This document shows positions 23,417 to 35,200 of a stretch of DNA of 64,000 bases, piece by piece. The position numbers were made by a program, and so were the translations under genes. How positions within the stretch are numbered: the stretch's first letter is position 1; the number at the start of each line of letters is the position of its first letter. The notes beneath the pieces were generated by a model. That model worked only from the letters and a program-made list of their open reading frames with translations. It was not told where the DNA came from and made no database searches. The DNA is taken from positions 12,501 through 76,500 of the forward strand of contig CAJHZI010000705.1 in the NCBI GenBank assembly GCA_905160935.1, given 5' to 3'. The stretch comes from Enchytraeus crypticus. Taxonomy: Eukaryota; Annelida; Clitellata; Enchytraeida; Enchytraeidae.

Positions 23417-24091
23417 GCATTGGTGTTTACATCTCAAGTACTGCACTGTGTGAGCCGCAGGTCCACAGTCATGCATGATGCAGAGGTCAGTAATATCGTT
23501 GAATGCTCGTCTCGCCTCCAAGATCTTCTCACCTCTTTTCTCCACCTTCCTTTCTTTCTCCGTGACACCTTCACGGAGAAAGGAGTAATTGCCTTCCGCA
23601 ATCCCTTCTTCGACACTCCAGCTTTTATCATTCCTTGAAATATTCGGTATTTTCGCAGAATACCCTCCTTGTTGATTAGAAATTTTCGACAAGCCATTGA
23701 ACTTTGGTTCGTGGGCCGACGCAACACTAGGATTGCGATATGAAGCTCTCAAATCGGCCAGCCTGCGCTTCTGGATAAGCCGTCCGTTGAGAGAAGCAAT
23801 GCACTGGCGAAAGATGCAGTCCATGTAACTGTGGCCGCCCGCTCCGGAACATTTAGCCTCGATACAGGAATGAACCGGATCAGCCTGCCTTGCTCTCAAG
23901 TCCGATTCCTCCTCGTCCGTCCCTCGACGACCTCTTCCGGATTTAATTGACTTCTCTTTATCATTCCGCCTGAATCCTTGATCTTCTTGAAACACTGAGG
24001 TTAGAGTGTTTTCCATGTGGACTACTTCGTCGTTGCCGTTGATTTGACTCGAGATTCCTCTTCCTGATATAGCATTTTTACTTTGATCGTG
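23399..24091 (-). CDS. Terminal Cys-rich exon
   Basis: The frame is open from 24091 to the TAA at 23399-23401. From Met at 24016, Cys residues lie at 51, 56, 67, 72 and 179, 184, 196, 200. The two modules are similar in spacing, as expected for paired disulfide-linked helices. The charged, low-complexity segment between them is rich in Lys, Arg and Glu. The last codons and the stop lie inside the first unit of the minisatellite that continues to about 22957. Confidence 0.6.
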   Translation of the reverse strand, partial: HDQSKNAISGRGISSQINGNDEVVHMENTLTSVFQEDQGFRRNDKEKSIKSGRGRRGTDEEESDLRARQADPVHSCIEAKCSGAGGHSYMDCIFRQCIASLNGRLIQKRRLADLRASYRNPSVASAHEPKFNGLSKISNQQGGYSAKIPNISRNDKSWSVEEGIAEGNYSFLREGVTEKERKVEKRGEKILEARRAFNDITDLCIMHDCGPAAHTVQYLRCKHQCTLSRP

Positions 24092-25876
24092 TTATTTTTA
24101 TGGGTGATGTTACTTAGATTTTTCAGACCTTGAGGTCCTACATTTTGAGTCTTATGTCCTGAATGAGACACACTATGGTCCATTTCATCGTTAAACATCC
24201 CTGTATCAGCTGATTTGAGGAGTTCATGCACGCTTGTTTCACTCGATAACGATGAAAGTAGGGACTGACGTTTGGGATCTGATTCTTGTTCCCAGTTTGC
24301 TGTAGAATCTTTATCTCTGCAGGAAATTCCTTTGCTGCAGTGTTCTTTCCGTTCTCCAACTGTCGTTGCTACTACTTGTTCCAGATTTCTGAAAAGATAA
24401 TAAAAGTAATGAGAAATAATTCTCTATTTAGAAAACCTCACTAGCATAGTTTAAAATATGAAAACCCTTCTTGAAACAAGAGACTATAATAGTATCTTAT
24501 ACTGCTTTGCTGTTTATCAAACTTACCAAGGTATTTAGCATATATCTGTCTCTGACTGTCTATTATTCATTATTATAATGCTCATACGTTTTCTACCACT
24601 CCAGCATTTATACTTTATAGCAATGTCTTATGGACTGTTGGACTCTAAAATAAACAATTGATTATAGATTGGCGAGGCGTTTTTATTTAAATATAAAGCA
24701 GTCAACACCCTTCGTCAAAGAAAGGAGGTCTCGAGATTATCTCGATTTCTTTCCAAATTGTAACCTGAAGAAATTTTAGTTCTATATTTATATTTACAAT
24801 AATTGAAGTACAGTATCCGGTACGCTGAAGAATAGACCAACCGCAAACTGTACGTGTCGTAAGAGGCGAACGACTGAGCTGGAACTGAGAAAGGCAACGG
24901 AAATTCACCCCAGAAACCATATTATTCTCAAGCTATAAGTTACATTAATGTGTGGATTAGCCTTTTGAAAAGGACACTTGTTGATCTATGGAGTGCTCTT
25001 TATGAAGCGTGAAAGCAGACTCCGAATATAAATAAGTACATTGGACCTGCCATTTAATTGAACACCAGAGAGGGATTTAAGTTAATAACTTACTTGGATT
25101 TTTGTAAATGATGATAGTTTATAGGATTTCCAAATATTTGAAGAACTGTATTATCTGAAAATATACATACAGTATTGCCGCTCGAAATCATATTTAATAC
25201 TTTGTAAAAATATACCAGTAGTCGTCAGTTTTTACAGAAAAGCAAATCAAAGTACGCTAATCTAAATGTGCACTTAACGAAAAATTGTTAATATTTTAAT
25301 CGCATGGTCATACTTTTTGGAATATTGGAATTTAACTTCAACAGGATACGAATTAACTGAATTGGTCCAATGCACATGTACACATCCTGCAGGCTATTAT
25401 ATCCATTGCGAGAGAAAAATAATCTACAGAATTTCTTCTGGAAATTAAAGTGTCAACAGTATACAGTAAATCAGAGTGAGACAGGATTAACCATCGTGGA
25501 AATTAGTGTTAAGCAGGGTACATAAGTACGATTTAATCAGTGTTAGCTAGGTAGGCCTACTGTGAAATTTAGTTAGCAGTATTTATAACAGATTGCAATA
25601 TTATAGAATATGTGTAGGCCTAATATTTATAATTTTGAAAAATTGCTATATTGTGTAACAATAGATTATTACACGTATAGTAAACAGTGTGAAGCAGTCG
25701 AAGTACAAATGAACTATCTTAAACATTATGCACTTTCTACCACGTAAAAAGGAATTCAAAATTAGCAGACTCACTATTAAATAACTCTACAATATTGCAA
25801 TATAGTGTAGATATAACTTACCAGACAAAAGAAGTAGATATAACAACATTTTTGCAATTTTTGTAAATCTGCCCAT
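23399..25876 (-). CDS. Putative secreted Cys-rich prohormone-like protein; exon structure partly uncertain
   Basis: The best model has three pieces. A signal-peptide exon spans 25822-25876 (MGRFTKIAKMLLYLLLLS, donor TCTG|GTAAGT). A middle piece spans 24129-24359. A terminal piece spans 23399-24063 and is joined to it through a possible 65-nt intron (24064-24128). Phases agree and the product would be 316 aa. The C-terminal part holds two Cys modules: C-x4-C-x10-C-x4-C in SCIEAKCSGAGGHSYMDC, and C-x4-C-x11-C-x3-C just before the stop. Basic sites (GRGRRG, QKRR, EKRGE) resemble prohormone cleavage sites. Without the 65-nt intron, the two long open frames meet as a 1-nt frameshift. A better-looking acceptor (TTATCTTTTCAG, exon start 24388) does not fit the signal-exon phase and would need another exon. 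I do not recognise the family; a neuropeptide precursor of the prohormone-4 kind is only a guess. Confidence 0.5.
24092..24388 (-). CDS. Upstream exon piece of the Cys-rich gene
   Basis: An open frame runs from a strong acceptor (polypyrimidine TTATTATCTTTTCAG, exon start 24388) to a stop at 24022. It is Ser, Lys and Asn-rich (SSLSSETSVHELLKSADTG) with no recognised domain. It overlaps the start of the Cys-rich frame by about 70 nt in another frame. A 65-nt intron (donor CAAG|GTCTGA at 24128, acceptor ATATCAG before 24063) would join the two in frame. Otherwise this is an indel or an assembly error. Confidence 0.4.
24815..25075 (+). mobile_element. SINE B reference copy (SINE A head, different body, LINE-like tail)
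   Basis: The head GCTGAAGAATAGACCAACCG and CTGTACGTGTCGTAAGAGGC is shared with SINE A. The body AGAAAGGCAACGGAAATTC, TTCTCAAGCTATAAG, GTGGATTAGCC, GGAGTGCTCTTTATGAAGCG is different. The tail TTGGACCTGCCATTTAATTG, AGAGAGG matches the LINE 3' ends at 22183, 34805 and 51655. About 255 bp. Located between exons of the Cys-rich gene. Confidence 0.75.
25822..25876 (-). CDS. Signal-peptide exon (first coding exon of the Cys-rich gene, inferred)
   Basis: ATG followed by a basic start and a run of hydrophobic residues (MLLYLLLLS), then a consensus donor GTAAGT. This is a typical short first coding exon of a secreted protein. It ends in phase 1. That phase fits the 24359 acceptor and also the 10795 acceptor of the Ser-rich exon, so its partner is not proven. 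Confidence 0.55.
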
Positions 25877-28350
25877 TCTTTGTGTAGGCTTAAATATTGG
25901 TCTTTTACAATTAAATTATTCTGAAATATTGACACACACAATATAAAAACTTATTAATCATTCGGGAATCTGAAATTAAAGACCAAGAAATACATGGAAT
26001 TTTTTCTCATCTGTTTTAAAAGTTAGCTAGAATTAAATTACTTTGCATTTCTAACAGAATGATATGACAATACAAGGTTCATGCAGAACTATAACCTTAA
26101 AGGAAGCCTTAAACGATTAATAGCACGCGTATAGTTACATTTCCAATCTTTTAGTATCCTTGTAATGAAGAGTCCAATAGAAGACAGGAATCACTAATGA
26201 ATACAGTTATTAATGAGGACATCGTTGAATGCGCCGCTGATATTGCTATAACAGCATAGCTCCTACGCGACGCCAAGAATAAAAATAACATACACGTATA
26301 CTGGCGTTCACCTTCGATCTTCCATTTATTACATTTACAATTATATTTACAATTACATCACAATAACAATTACAATAGAATTACATTTAGAATAAAGGAG
26401 CGAAATCCCTGCTGATTCATGAGCAAAATATTTTCCTAAAATATTTTTCCATTCTAAACCTAGTTAACTTGTCCATTTTTCAGATAGGAATTCTGCAAAT
26501 TTTACCCTCTAATCATCCCTTCCGTAAATTGATACCGCGACCTTCGGGACAGCCATTTGAAAGCTTGTAACGTTAATTGTCGTTGTTCGCATCGAGCTTT
26601 TGAGTCATTCAATAGCTGTGTGTATACAATGGCTGAATGTATTCAAATGCAGTGTGTATTCAATGGTTGTGTGTATTCAATAGTTGTGTGTATTCAATGG
26701 TTGTGTGTATTCAATAGTTGTGTGTATTCAAATGCTGTGTGTATTCAATGGTTGTGTGTATTAAAAGGTTGTGTGTATTCAATAGTTGTGTGTATTCAAA
26801 GGTTGTGTGTATTCAAAGGTTGTGTATTCAAAGGTTGTGTGTATTCAAAAGTTGTGTAGCCTATATTCAATGGCCGAGTAAACGTATTACAGGCTTTGGA
26901 TGTGTTGCTTTAATAAAGTTACTGCAAACTGCATAGTTGCGAAAACTATTGAACGAACAAATTTAATATTGAAACATTGGCCACAATTGAATCACCAATA
27001 ATATGATTTCACTAGAATTGTTCTAGAATACGACACTGGAAACTTATCCAGGGTGCCATAACACCTTAAATATTGTCATTTAGCGACTTCGGCGTACAAT
27101 TATGGCTAAGTCAAACGATCATGCGATGACGAACATTTTAAAATAAAAAGCAAGATTTCTCAGAAGCTCATGATTAGTAGTTCAAGTGCTTGCAATGACT
27201 GACAAGTTTATTCAAGTTAAAAGGTATTTTACAGCATAATTAACGCATAACTGTGGAGATCCAGTGCCGTTAAGGAATGAATATGATGAACAGTAAAACC
27301 ATTCTGACAGTTACATTCTAAAGGAAATATATGTAGCAATATAATTATGAAACACTCTTTGAGACGATTAGAGAAAAAACGAAGAAAAGTTATTTTCAAT
27401 GCTTTTATTTCAACAGAGAAAAATTATTTTCAATGTTGAATATGTGAGCATTTACAAGTGAGTTTAGAAATAATACATCAATATACGGAGTATTTGAACC
27501 TACCGGTATGAATGTCAGGGAAACTCTCAAAAATTAGATTACGTTTATAGGTCGATACTGCAAGAATTAAATCGCTTAATATCAATTGAAATAAAGTCTC
27601 CTACTTCCCCTACTTGTCCTGCATTAATTTACACGAGAGCCATTAACTAACTATTCTTTTACAAAGTAGGCCTACTTTCAATTTAATTCTATACACAAAT
27701 ATATAAGCAGATATTTATAAAACTAGAGATCAGCTGTCGATAACTATTTAAATCAGTTCTCTGTAGAAACGTTCCTCTTTATCTAACGAGTGAACCTACT
27801 AGTGAATATCCAGTCATCTCTGCAGAAACTATTTGAATTCGACTTCGGCCTCAAGTGCGACCGGCGATAATCCGTTACTATTTCCTGCTGCTTGCTAATA
27901 ATACACGTGCAAATCTTTTATAGCTGTTTAGAGATTATAGGATGGAGGCGCCTGAAATAACAAATATTAGTTTTAAGAGATTAGAGGGATTCTTTTATTA
28001 CGAAACCCCACCGAGTTCTAGAGGTTGGGCCTAGAGTAGTTGTTGCAGACGCTAATCTCTATTGTGCCGCATATTGCCACGATTCATCATACAACATATT
28101 ACCAGGAACTCCAGCTGCTTACTTGGAATACAAAAAGTAATACGCTAATAAATTTACTAGCTCAAATGTGCTCTGGACAGAATATTGTTTATATTAAGGT
28201 ATTCTATTAATATTGAATTAATAATGCTATTAATATTAATACTTAATTAATAATGATAATAATATTATATTACATTGATAATGCTATTAATATTGAATTT
28301 TAATTCTATTGTGTCGAGTTTTCCATTCTTTCCCATTCCTTAGAACAAGA
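25877..28350. other. Upstream of the signal-peptide exon; unassigned AT-rich DNA
   Basis: Would include the promoter of the Cys-rich gene. Apart from the 26620-26870 array nothing is recognised. Confidence 0.4.
26620..26870 (+). repeat. 17-bp minisatellite, about 14 units
   Basis: Unit TGTGTGTATTCAATGGT, with variants AATAGTT, AAAGGTT. Confidence 0.9.
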
Positions 28351-28354
28351 TGCG

Positions 28355-28464
28355 TATATATATATAATGTATATATATAATGTATATATATACACACACA
28401 TATATATACATATATATAATGTATATATATATATAATGTGTGTATATATATAATGTATATATAA

Positions 28465-28512
<48 letters not shown>
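28355..28512. repeat. Compound (TA)n/(TG)n microsatellite
   Basis: TATATATATAATGTATATAT type units, with CACACA and GTGTGT interruptions, ending in a pure (TA)n. Confidence 0.95.
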
Positions 28513-28516
<4 letters not shown>

Positions 28517-29184
28517 TGTATACTGTATATCAACAAAGAATTTAAAAATTAAACAAATTAAGCAAAGATATTTGGAATAAATTTCTTATAAATTTATAAT
28601 AAGATATTAAGATATTTAAAATTTCATATAGGAATCAATTTTCTGTGCATCTCTTTCATCTTCCTGTCTAATTAATCACTTCACCTGAGGGTGACTGCAT
28701 CCAATGCCTGTCTGAGGAACACTAGCAACATTGTCTACTTAGTGGCAGCTAATAATCCTCACAATTTTCACACAGAGCTCAATGTAATTATAAAATTGTA
28801 ATCCATCAATATCTTTAAATCCACCTTTGACATTTATCTAACCATTTAATATATATCGTTATAGATAGATACTTGCTAGATATACAATCATAAAATCTCC
28901 ACAATTTACTTTGTACTTAAGTTACAATTATTTTATTTCTTGTTTGACAACCCACACACAATTCTGTAGCATCTTTGACTTTCTGAAGAGCGCACATATT
29001 AATAGCTAGCTGTATGTGTAAGATTTTTCTACCGGTGGAGGATAGAGAATCTTCGGAATAAATGTTTCGCTTATAAGCTTTTACCAGCTATCGATGGCAA
29101 CTAGCTATGATATCAATTACAACTGATACCGTTCTCCATATTTTTTATTTCTATATGCATTAGGGTTAAAAAAAAGTAAACACG

Positions 29185-29412
29185 CATTATAGTGAAATGA
29201 TCAACTACATGTATGTTGATATCTATGACTTTAAATACCACATGCTTACACCGTTAGGTAATTTATTTCGTTTTCCGTGTAACCAGTCCAGTGAATGTCC
29301 GAGATTTTACTATCACATCAGCGGGGCCGGGAATCGAACGCACGGGGATTCAACTCACCTCAGAGTCTGTCATTAAAACTTCATGACGTTACCACTACGC
29401 TATTGAAATATT
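29185..29412 (-). mobile_element. SINE D, near full length
   Basis: TTATAGTGAAATGATCAACT, ATACCACATGCTTACACCG, CGGGGCCGGGAATCGAACGC, CGTTACCACTACGC. Confidence 0.8.
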
Positions 29413-29464
29413 CTATGCGTTGTGTTGGCGCTATTGAAAACAAAAGTTCAATGTCAGTGTATTA

Positions 29465-29650
29465 AAGGGGATCAAGTAGGAACTGAAGAAGGTTATGAAA
29501 AATCATTTCAGAACCTGTTTTTGCACAATGCAAAGGCTGTAACAACTAACAATATTAGGTAGTAGCTCTCAATACGACCTTCATGATTGAAATTAACCTT
29601 TGGTCATTGAAGAACACTTTTGAGCAGGTGAAATCAAACGTAATAAAACT
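29465..29650 (+). mobile_element. SINE B, strongly diverged
   Basis: TAGGAACTGAAGAAGGTTAT, AAATCATTTCAGAACC; weak body match. Confidence 0.4.
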
Positions 29651-29749
29651 GAGAATAGGTACTACGGACTTTCTGTTTAATAAAACATTTAGAGATATAT
29701 GTTTACATCATTGTGAACTTAGTTCCCCCAACCAACAATTTGTTAGCCA

Positions 29750-29948
29750 ATCCTAACATCTTCTTCCATAGAATCTCAGTTTAACTAGTGTCGGTATTTG
29801 ACAATTTTTTAGCAATTTCTTGAGCAAAGGCGCTCACAACCGAAAGCCGTCTCTGACGATGGTTTTGATCCTAGTCCTTCCTCGCCTTATAAGTCACGTG
29901 TAGTCCACGGTTGGTCTATTCTTCTAAAACCCGGACACAACACTGCGA
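29750..29948 (-). mobile_element. SINE A, diverged
   Basis: AGTTTAACTAGTGTCGG, GCGCTCACAACCGAAAG, CCCGGACACAACACTG. Confidence 0.7.
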
Positions 29949-30476
29949 AGTCTATCCTAACATGCCTGGATATTGCTTTTGTCAGTTTTGAAACGTAGCG
30001 TAATTTTTAATTATAACTTTAATAGGTCAGCTCTATATTAATGATTGGTTCCATTGAATGTTTCGATAAGAGCGAAATTTTTCTATCTTTAATTGTTTTC
30101 CAGAAGAAATCCAGTATTAGTGCGCGCCGCAGCATGAATCAAAATAGTTTGTTTCAGACATCGTAATATAACTTATTGAGAATTCTGTTTTAGAAAAGTT
30201 TACTAAGAATGCCTGTTCTTTTTCATGCTAGATATTCAATGCTAGATTATAATGTTATTGTTTGAATTGATTAATTATAACCAGACAACTGGCTAACATA
30301 AGAATCTTATAAAACATAATACAGGTAAATGTATTTTGATTATTGGTAAAAAGTTGCAAAACGCAAAGTTAGGGTTTTATTGAAGCAAGTGTCACAGAAT
30401 GCTTTAACACATATTAATAAACAACAATATCTTAGCATCGCTATATTAATGTTGTGCAATATTAATCGCATTGTAA

Positions 30477-30635
30477 GCTGGCTAGGCCAGTAGGATGTCG
30501 GCAAGTTGTCTGATTGTAGTGTGCAACCTGTAAATAGAGTGTTCAAATCCAGTGCCCGCTCTGTCACTGATCCAGTGCTGCTTCGATACAGGAAACAAAC
30601 ATTAAACTTGTCTTTTGCTTTAACTTAACAATATT
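30477..30635 (+). mobile_element. SINE C variant
   Basis: GATGTCGGCAAGTTGTCTGA, GTTCAAATCCAGTGCCCGC, CTGTCACTGATCCAG. Different anticodon-side region, same layout. Confidence 0.55.
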
Positions 30636-30964
30636 AAAACCAGCTAATTAGGTCGTGCATGCACATAAATATATATGCATAATATAACATTAAAGCAAAA
30701 TCTTGTGAAATGCTGTAGCGGAATATATTTTCCATCTTGAATCTCATAACATAATTGTAGCTAATTCTTCATAAGTAACGACAAGAATATAATTACACGA
30801 TAGGAGTTAGTGATAATAACTGCACATACACAGTAGAGCAATCAAGACGACTATAGACGAAATATTGTATTGAAATTGTCTAAACACTTCGATAAAATGC
30901 AATGACAACATGTATACTTGCATTGATCGCAGATTAATAATTGTAATAAACATTTATTAACATT

Positions 30965-31265
30965 AATTTTCTTGATAAGGGGAAGAGAAGAAAGGAAAGG
31001 CCAGAGTAGGGTGGCTTGATGAGTTGAAACAATCAATCATGCTTGGTAAGGGGAAGAGAAGAAAGGGAAGGCCAGAGTAAGGTGGATTGACGAGTTGGAA
31101 CAATCAATCATGCTTGGTAAGGGGGGCGAGTGGAAATGGAAGGTTGAGTAAGGTGAATTGATGAGTTGGAAAAGGTAACGAGACTTGAGCTCCAAGCATT
31201 TAGAGATCAATCAGTTGATAGAGAAAAGTAAAGAGTGTTGTCAAGCCGAGCGACAGAGGTCAGAC
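30965..31265 (+). repeat. About 73-bp triplication containing a LINE-like GRPRxRWxDE motif
   Basis: GATAAGGGGAAGAGAAGAAA, GGCCAGAGTA and GATGAGTTG...CAATCAATCATGCTTGG occur three times in a row. Each unit can be read as GKGKRRKGRPRVRWIDELEQ with small changes. A LINE C-terminus is the likely source. Confidence 0.5.
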
Positions 31266-31324
31266 TAACCTGATCATACCAGGCAACCAAGTTAGATTAA
31301 TACAATTAGCGTCCACTAAAATGA

Positions 31325-31520
31325 TTAGAATTGATCATCATTTTCCCTTGAATCCCAAATTAAGTAAGGTCGGGATACGAATAGACTGTCTCAAATCCTC
31401 TCTGTCCTACACCATATCATCAGTCAATCCCCTATTTGAGACCTTTTCATTCGTTTACATTATTGTAGCAATTTCTGGAGCCTAGGCGCTCACCAATCGA
31501 ATGCCCTTTCTGACGTTGAT
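31325..31520 (-). mobile_element. SINE A, head truncated
   Basis: AAGGTCGGGATACGAATAGA, CCTAGGCGCTCACCAATCGA, stops after CTTTCTGACGTTG. Confidence 0.75.
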
Positions 31521-31534
31521 CAACTAAAATGACT

Positions 31535-31715
31535 ACAGTTAACGTAAGTTAAAGTAAATACAATTAGCCTAAGTTAAAGTCAACACAATTAACGTAAGTA
31601 AAAGTTAATAAAATTAGCGTAAGTTAAAGTTAATACAATTAATGTAAATTAAAATTAATACAATTAACGCAAATTAAAACTAGTACACTTAATATAGAAT
31701 AAAATGAATAAAATT
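31535..31715 (+). repeat. About 25-bp minisatellite, 7-8 units
   Basis: Unit AATTAGCGTAAGTTAAAGTT, AATAC; degenerates to the right. Confidence 0.85.
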
Positions 31716-31809
31716 AACTAAAATGCAAATCTGACTTCGTCTTGGCAGTCGACGCTATCAGCATATATTATGACATCGATTGAGTACTGCCATCAATAGG
31801 AAGTAACAG

Positions 31810-31812
<3 letters not shown>

Positions 31813-31884
<72 letters not shown>
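31813..31884. repeat. (TA)n microsatellite
   Basis: About 36 uninterrupted TA units. Confidence 0.98.
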
Positions 31885-31889
<5 letters not shown>

Positions 31890-32045
31890 AAATACTATTG
31901 GGCCTAATAGAATACAACAAATAAATACAATTATTGAAATTTTTAATTTTTCAAAAGTTTTAACGTATAATTGCGTAAAACCCTTAAGATTAATAATATA
32001 TATTAGAAAGGTTACATATAGAGAAACTAAATGCAAGAAAGAAAT

Positions 32046-32200
32046 TCAGTTGTCTGCACCGGTAACTCCGCGCCGAACAAGTTCCTCAGTGAATTCAGCC
32101 TGAGCTCTTCGCAAGAGGTCTGTCCGACAGAGCAGATCTATGGCTGTGTGTGCCAACAGTTTGGCTTCTCGAGTGGCATACAACTGAGCATCGGCACTGC
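32046..32200 (-). CDS. PM20D2: PM20D2 coding exon 7 and stop
   Basis: Residues 376-426. [20 protein letters not shown] and [10 protein letters not shown] match human SQEAQFYTLRTAKALAMTALDV. The acceptor TATTGCAG|GC sits in a short inverted repeat (CTGCCTG and CAGGCAG, 32197-32215). Confidence 0.93.
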
Positions 32201-35200
32201 CTGCAATACAGGCAGGAATTAATCGATATTAACTGCATTTATTCTTGATAACAATTAAACGTGGGGTTATCTTTTCCTTCTCTAAGCTAGACACTTTGGT
32301 GTAAAACATCGTCAAATGCATCAATAAAAGATTACAATTATATTATTAAATCATGGTTAAGATTCAAAATAGCTGGTTAAACCAAAGATATCTCAGTGAA
32401 TCCTACTGACCGATCAATAAAATTTTATTAGCAATAAAAAATTTCCTGAAGGACAAATTAGACAACAAGATAACACTACACAACAAGGTAACACTAGACA
32501 ACAAGGTAACACTAGATAACAAGGTAACCCTAGACAAAGGTAATGGTACAAATTAGAATACCAACATCTAAAGTAACAAATGCTAAGGAATTCTGAATTG
32601 AACGTCAAATTAATCATTTTTAGCTAAATTTGAACAGATAAGTGTAAACAGAAACACCCAAAAGATATTTAAATACAAAGCAGATGGCAAAGGAAAAGTG
32701 GGAAGACCTAAAAGGAGATGGAAAGACTGCCTCAAAGAAGACCAGAAAACTGCTAGAATTCAAAAGGAAGAAAAAGAAGGAATATTGAGGAAATGGAGAA
32801 TAGAGTCTCGCGGAGGAACATCATAGAGAAATATTTGGCTGGAACCAGCCCCGGGATGATCCAAGGACTTCTAGATAATATATTATATAGCATCAGATCA
32901 GATGCTATTTATCTGCAAGTCCTAGATAAACAACATGGCAACAACAATAACAACATGATAACAACAACAACATGATCCAGTGTTTTGATCAACCTGACAT
33001 ATTGTTCAAAATAGTGTGACACTCTTTCAAAGGACTTCACAACTTTACTCACAGGACTTTACTTGAAACATAAATTTCGATGTTTAAATATTATTTGACC
33101 ACTATCACCGATTACAGAAATCTAAAAATTAGTTGACAGGACACTTTGAATAAAAAGAACTCTGAAAGTTTAATAGTGTTTAACTTAACCTGTCACAATG
33201 CATAATTTAATCACGTCCATTTGTTTCAGGCTAGTTTTTTACGTTATAATTTGAGTAAAATTTTGGAGGTAATTCATAGGCCTCTTTATCGCGGCTATAT
33301 ATCCTTTCGAGAGATAGGCATACCTTATTGTTAACATCGCTTTGGCCTAATTAATCATGGCACAAAAATATGATAAGGTCATTATAACAATTCAAATAGG
33401 TAGAGAATTTGAGCTCATACGTACCAGCAGCTTCAGCGAAGGGTCTGGAATGTTCTGGGTGTTTGGCTCCCATGTAGAAGTGAGGGTGTATGGAGGGAAG
33501 CACGTAGGATACGTTACCCATATCTGTGCTGCCAAAGTAACTAGGCAACTCAACCACACTGGTAAACTCCACACCCAATCGTTCCGCATTCTTGGAATAT
33601 AGCTCGCCCATAGTTCTACTGGAGATCATATCTTTGTATCTAAGGGGATCCCACGTATATTCCACCTGCGAATGTAAGGAAATGACTCAATAATTAACCA
33701 GTGACGCGTGCATAAAGATCAAATGAAACGAGAAGGAAAATATAAAAAATTCAATAAAATTAAAAGAAAATAAATGGAAAAAAACAGCCAAGTCAGCATA
33801 ACAGATTGTATGCAATAAATAATTACAACAAAAACATATTTTAAAATTATTGTTCCAGCAACTATAACTTTTAGGGTCTGCAATTTTCCTACATAGAAAG
33901 TGGATGACACTGTACTGCATTTGTATTGTATTCACTAAAACTAATGCAAGACATACTTCTGTTGTAATTGGTCTTGTAATGCAGAGGGAAATGTAACTAG
34001 TAAAATGATGCAGTTAACATATTACATATAAATGTATATATTGTGTATTCATTCTCAATTATTATGAAAACAAAGAATTCAATAGCCAACAACAAAAAAC
34101 CATCAAATTGATTACATGGCCGTTAAGAAATAGTTAAAGCTCCGTAAACATGGCCGTTAACAAATAGTTAAAGCTCCATAAACATGGCCGTTAACAAATA
34201 GTTAAAGCTCCGTAAACATGGCCGTTAACAAATAGTTAAAGCTCCGTATGACTATGCAAGCACAACCAAAAAATATACAGACTAAAAGTAAAGAGAGCAG
34301 CATATATATATGCAGTCCGCAGTGGCATGTCTGCTAACATAGTACAATTAAAATACCAAAACAATTAACATAATATAGCCAATATAGGAAATCAAACACT
34401 GCTCGAAATAAGAATTTCATACAAATAAACGTTATAAGGCCTAACGAACAAATTAGTTAGATTAAATGCAATTATGGCAGCAACATTAATTATTTGTCAG
34501 ATAATAAACTGTGCTTAGATTATCCTCAAAATAAAAAAACACTGAAGTGGTATGATAGAACAAATAGGAAAATATCTATCTCAAGAGATCCTTCTGGGCC
34601 TAGGAGATCACAGTTTTCATGCCGATCCTCTATTGTAATATAACAATTATAGGACATTAGTTGTGTCACAAATTGCTCTATGACAATAAGAAATACAGCA
34701 GGATTAGAGATGCAATCAAAACTAGTAAGCATAAGCTTGATACAGGTCTCCAGGTATCTTCTCTCAAATACACAATAAAGTCTAGAATTTAGCCATTCAG
34801 AGGTCATCTCTCTCTTAGTGCACTGCCTACTGGCAGGTTCATGCTTTATAAAGCCTCTACTCATGTCTGCCTTCCGCTCTCTTTTTCATGTCCACAAATG
34901 AGTGAATCTTTAAATCATTTAACATACCTAATCTCGGCCTGCCTCTGCCTCTATTTCCTTCCATTCTGCCCTCTATGGCCTCTCTTAATAGACCTTCTCC
35001 CCTTAGAATATCCAACATGCTGCTGTTCTCCATTTTTTATACTTACATTTTTATACATTTTTTATAGCAGCACTTCCGCAAATTTTCCAAAAAAAGATAC
35101 ATTAACGATTATCAAAAGAAACTTTTAAGACATTAAATATAACACATATATTTCACAAAACTTTTCTCAAGTATAGGAAATAGAATTAATCAACTTTTAT

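Noticed and set aside
28287-28536. Tyr/Ile-rich membrane-like frames
   Set aside because: Translation of (TA)n/(TG)n microsatellite; the same applies to those at 49289, 49533, 59307 and 60384-60700.
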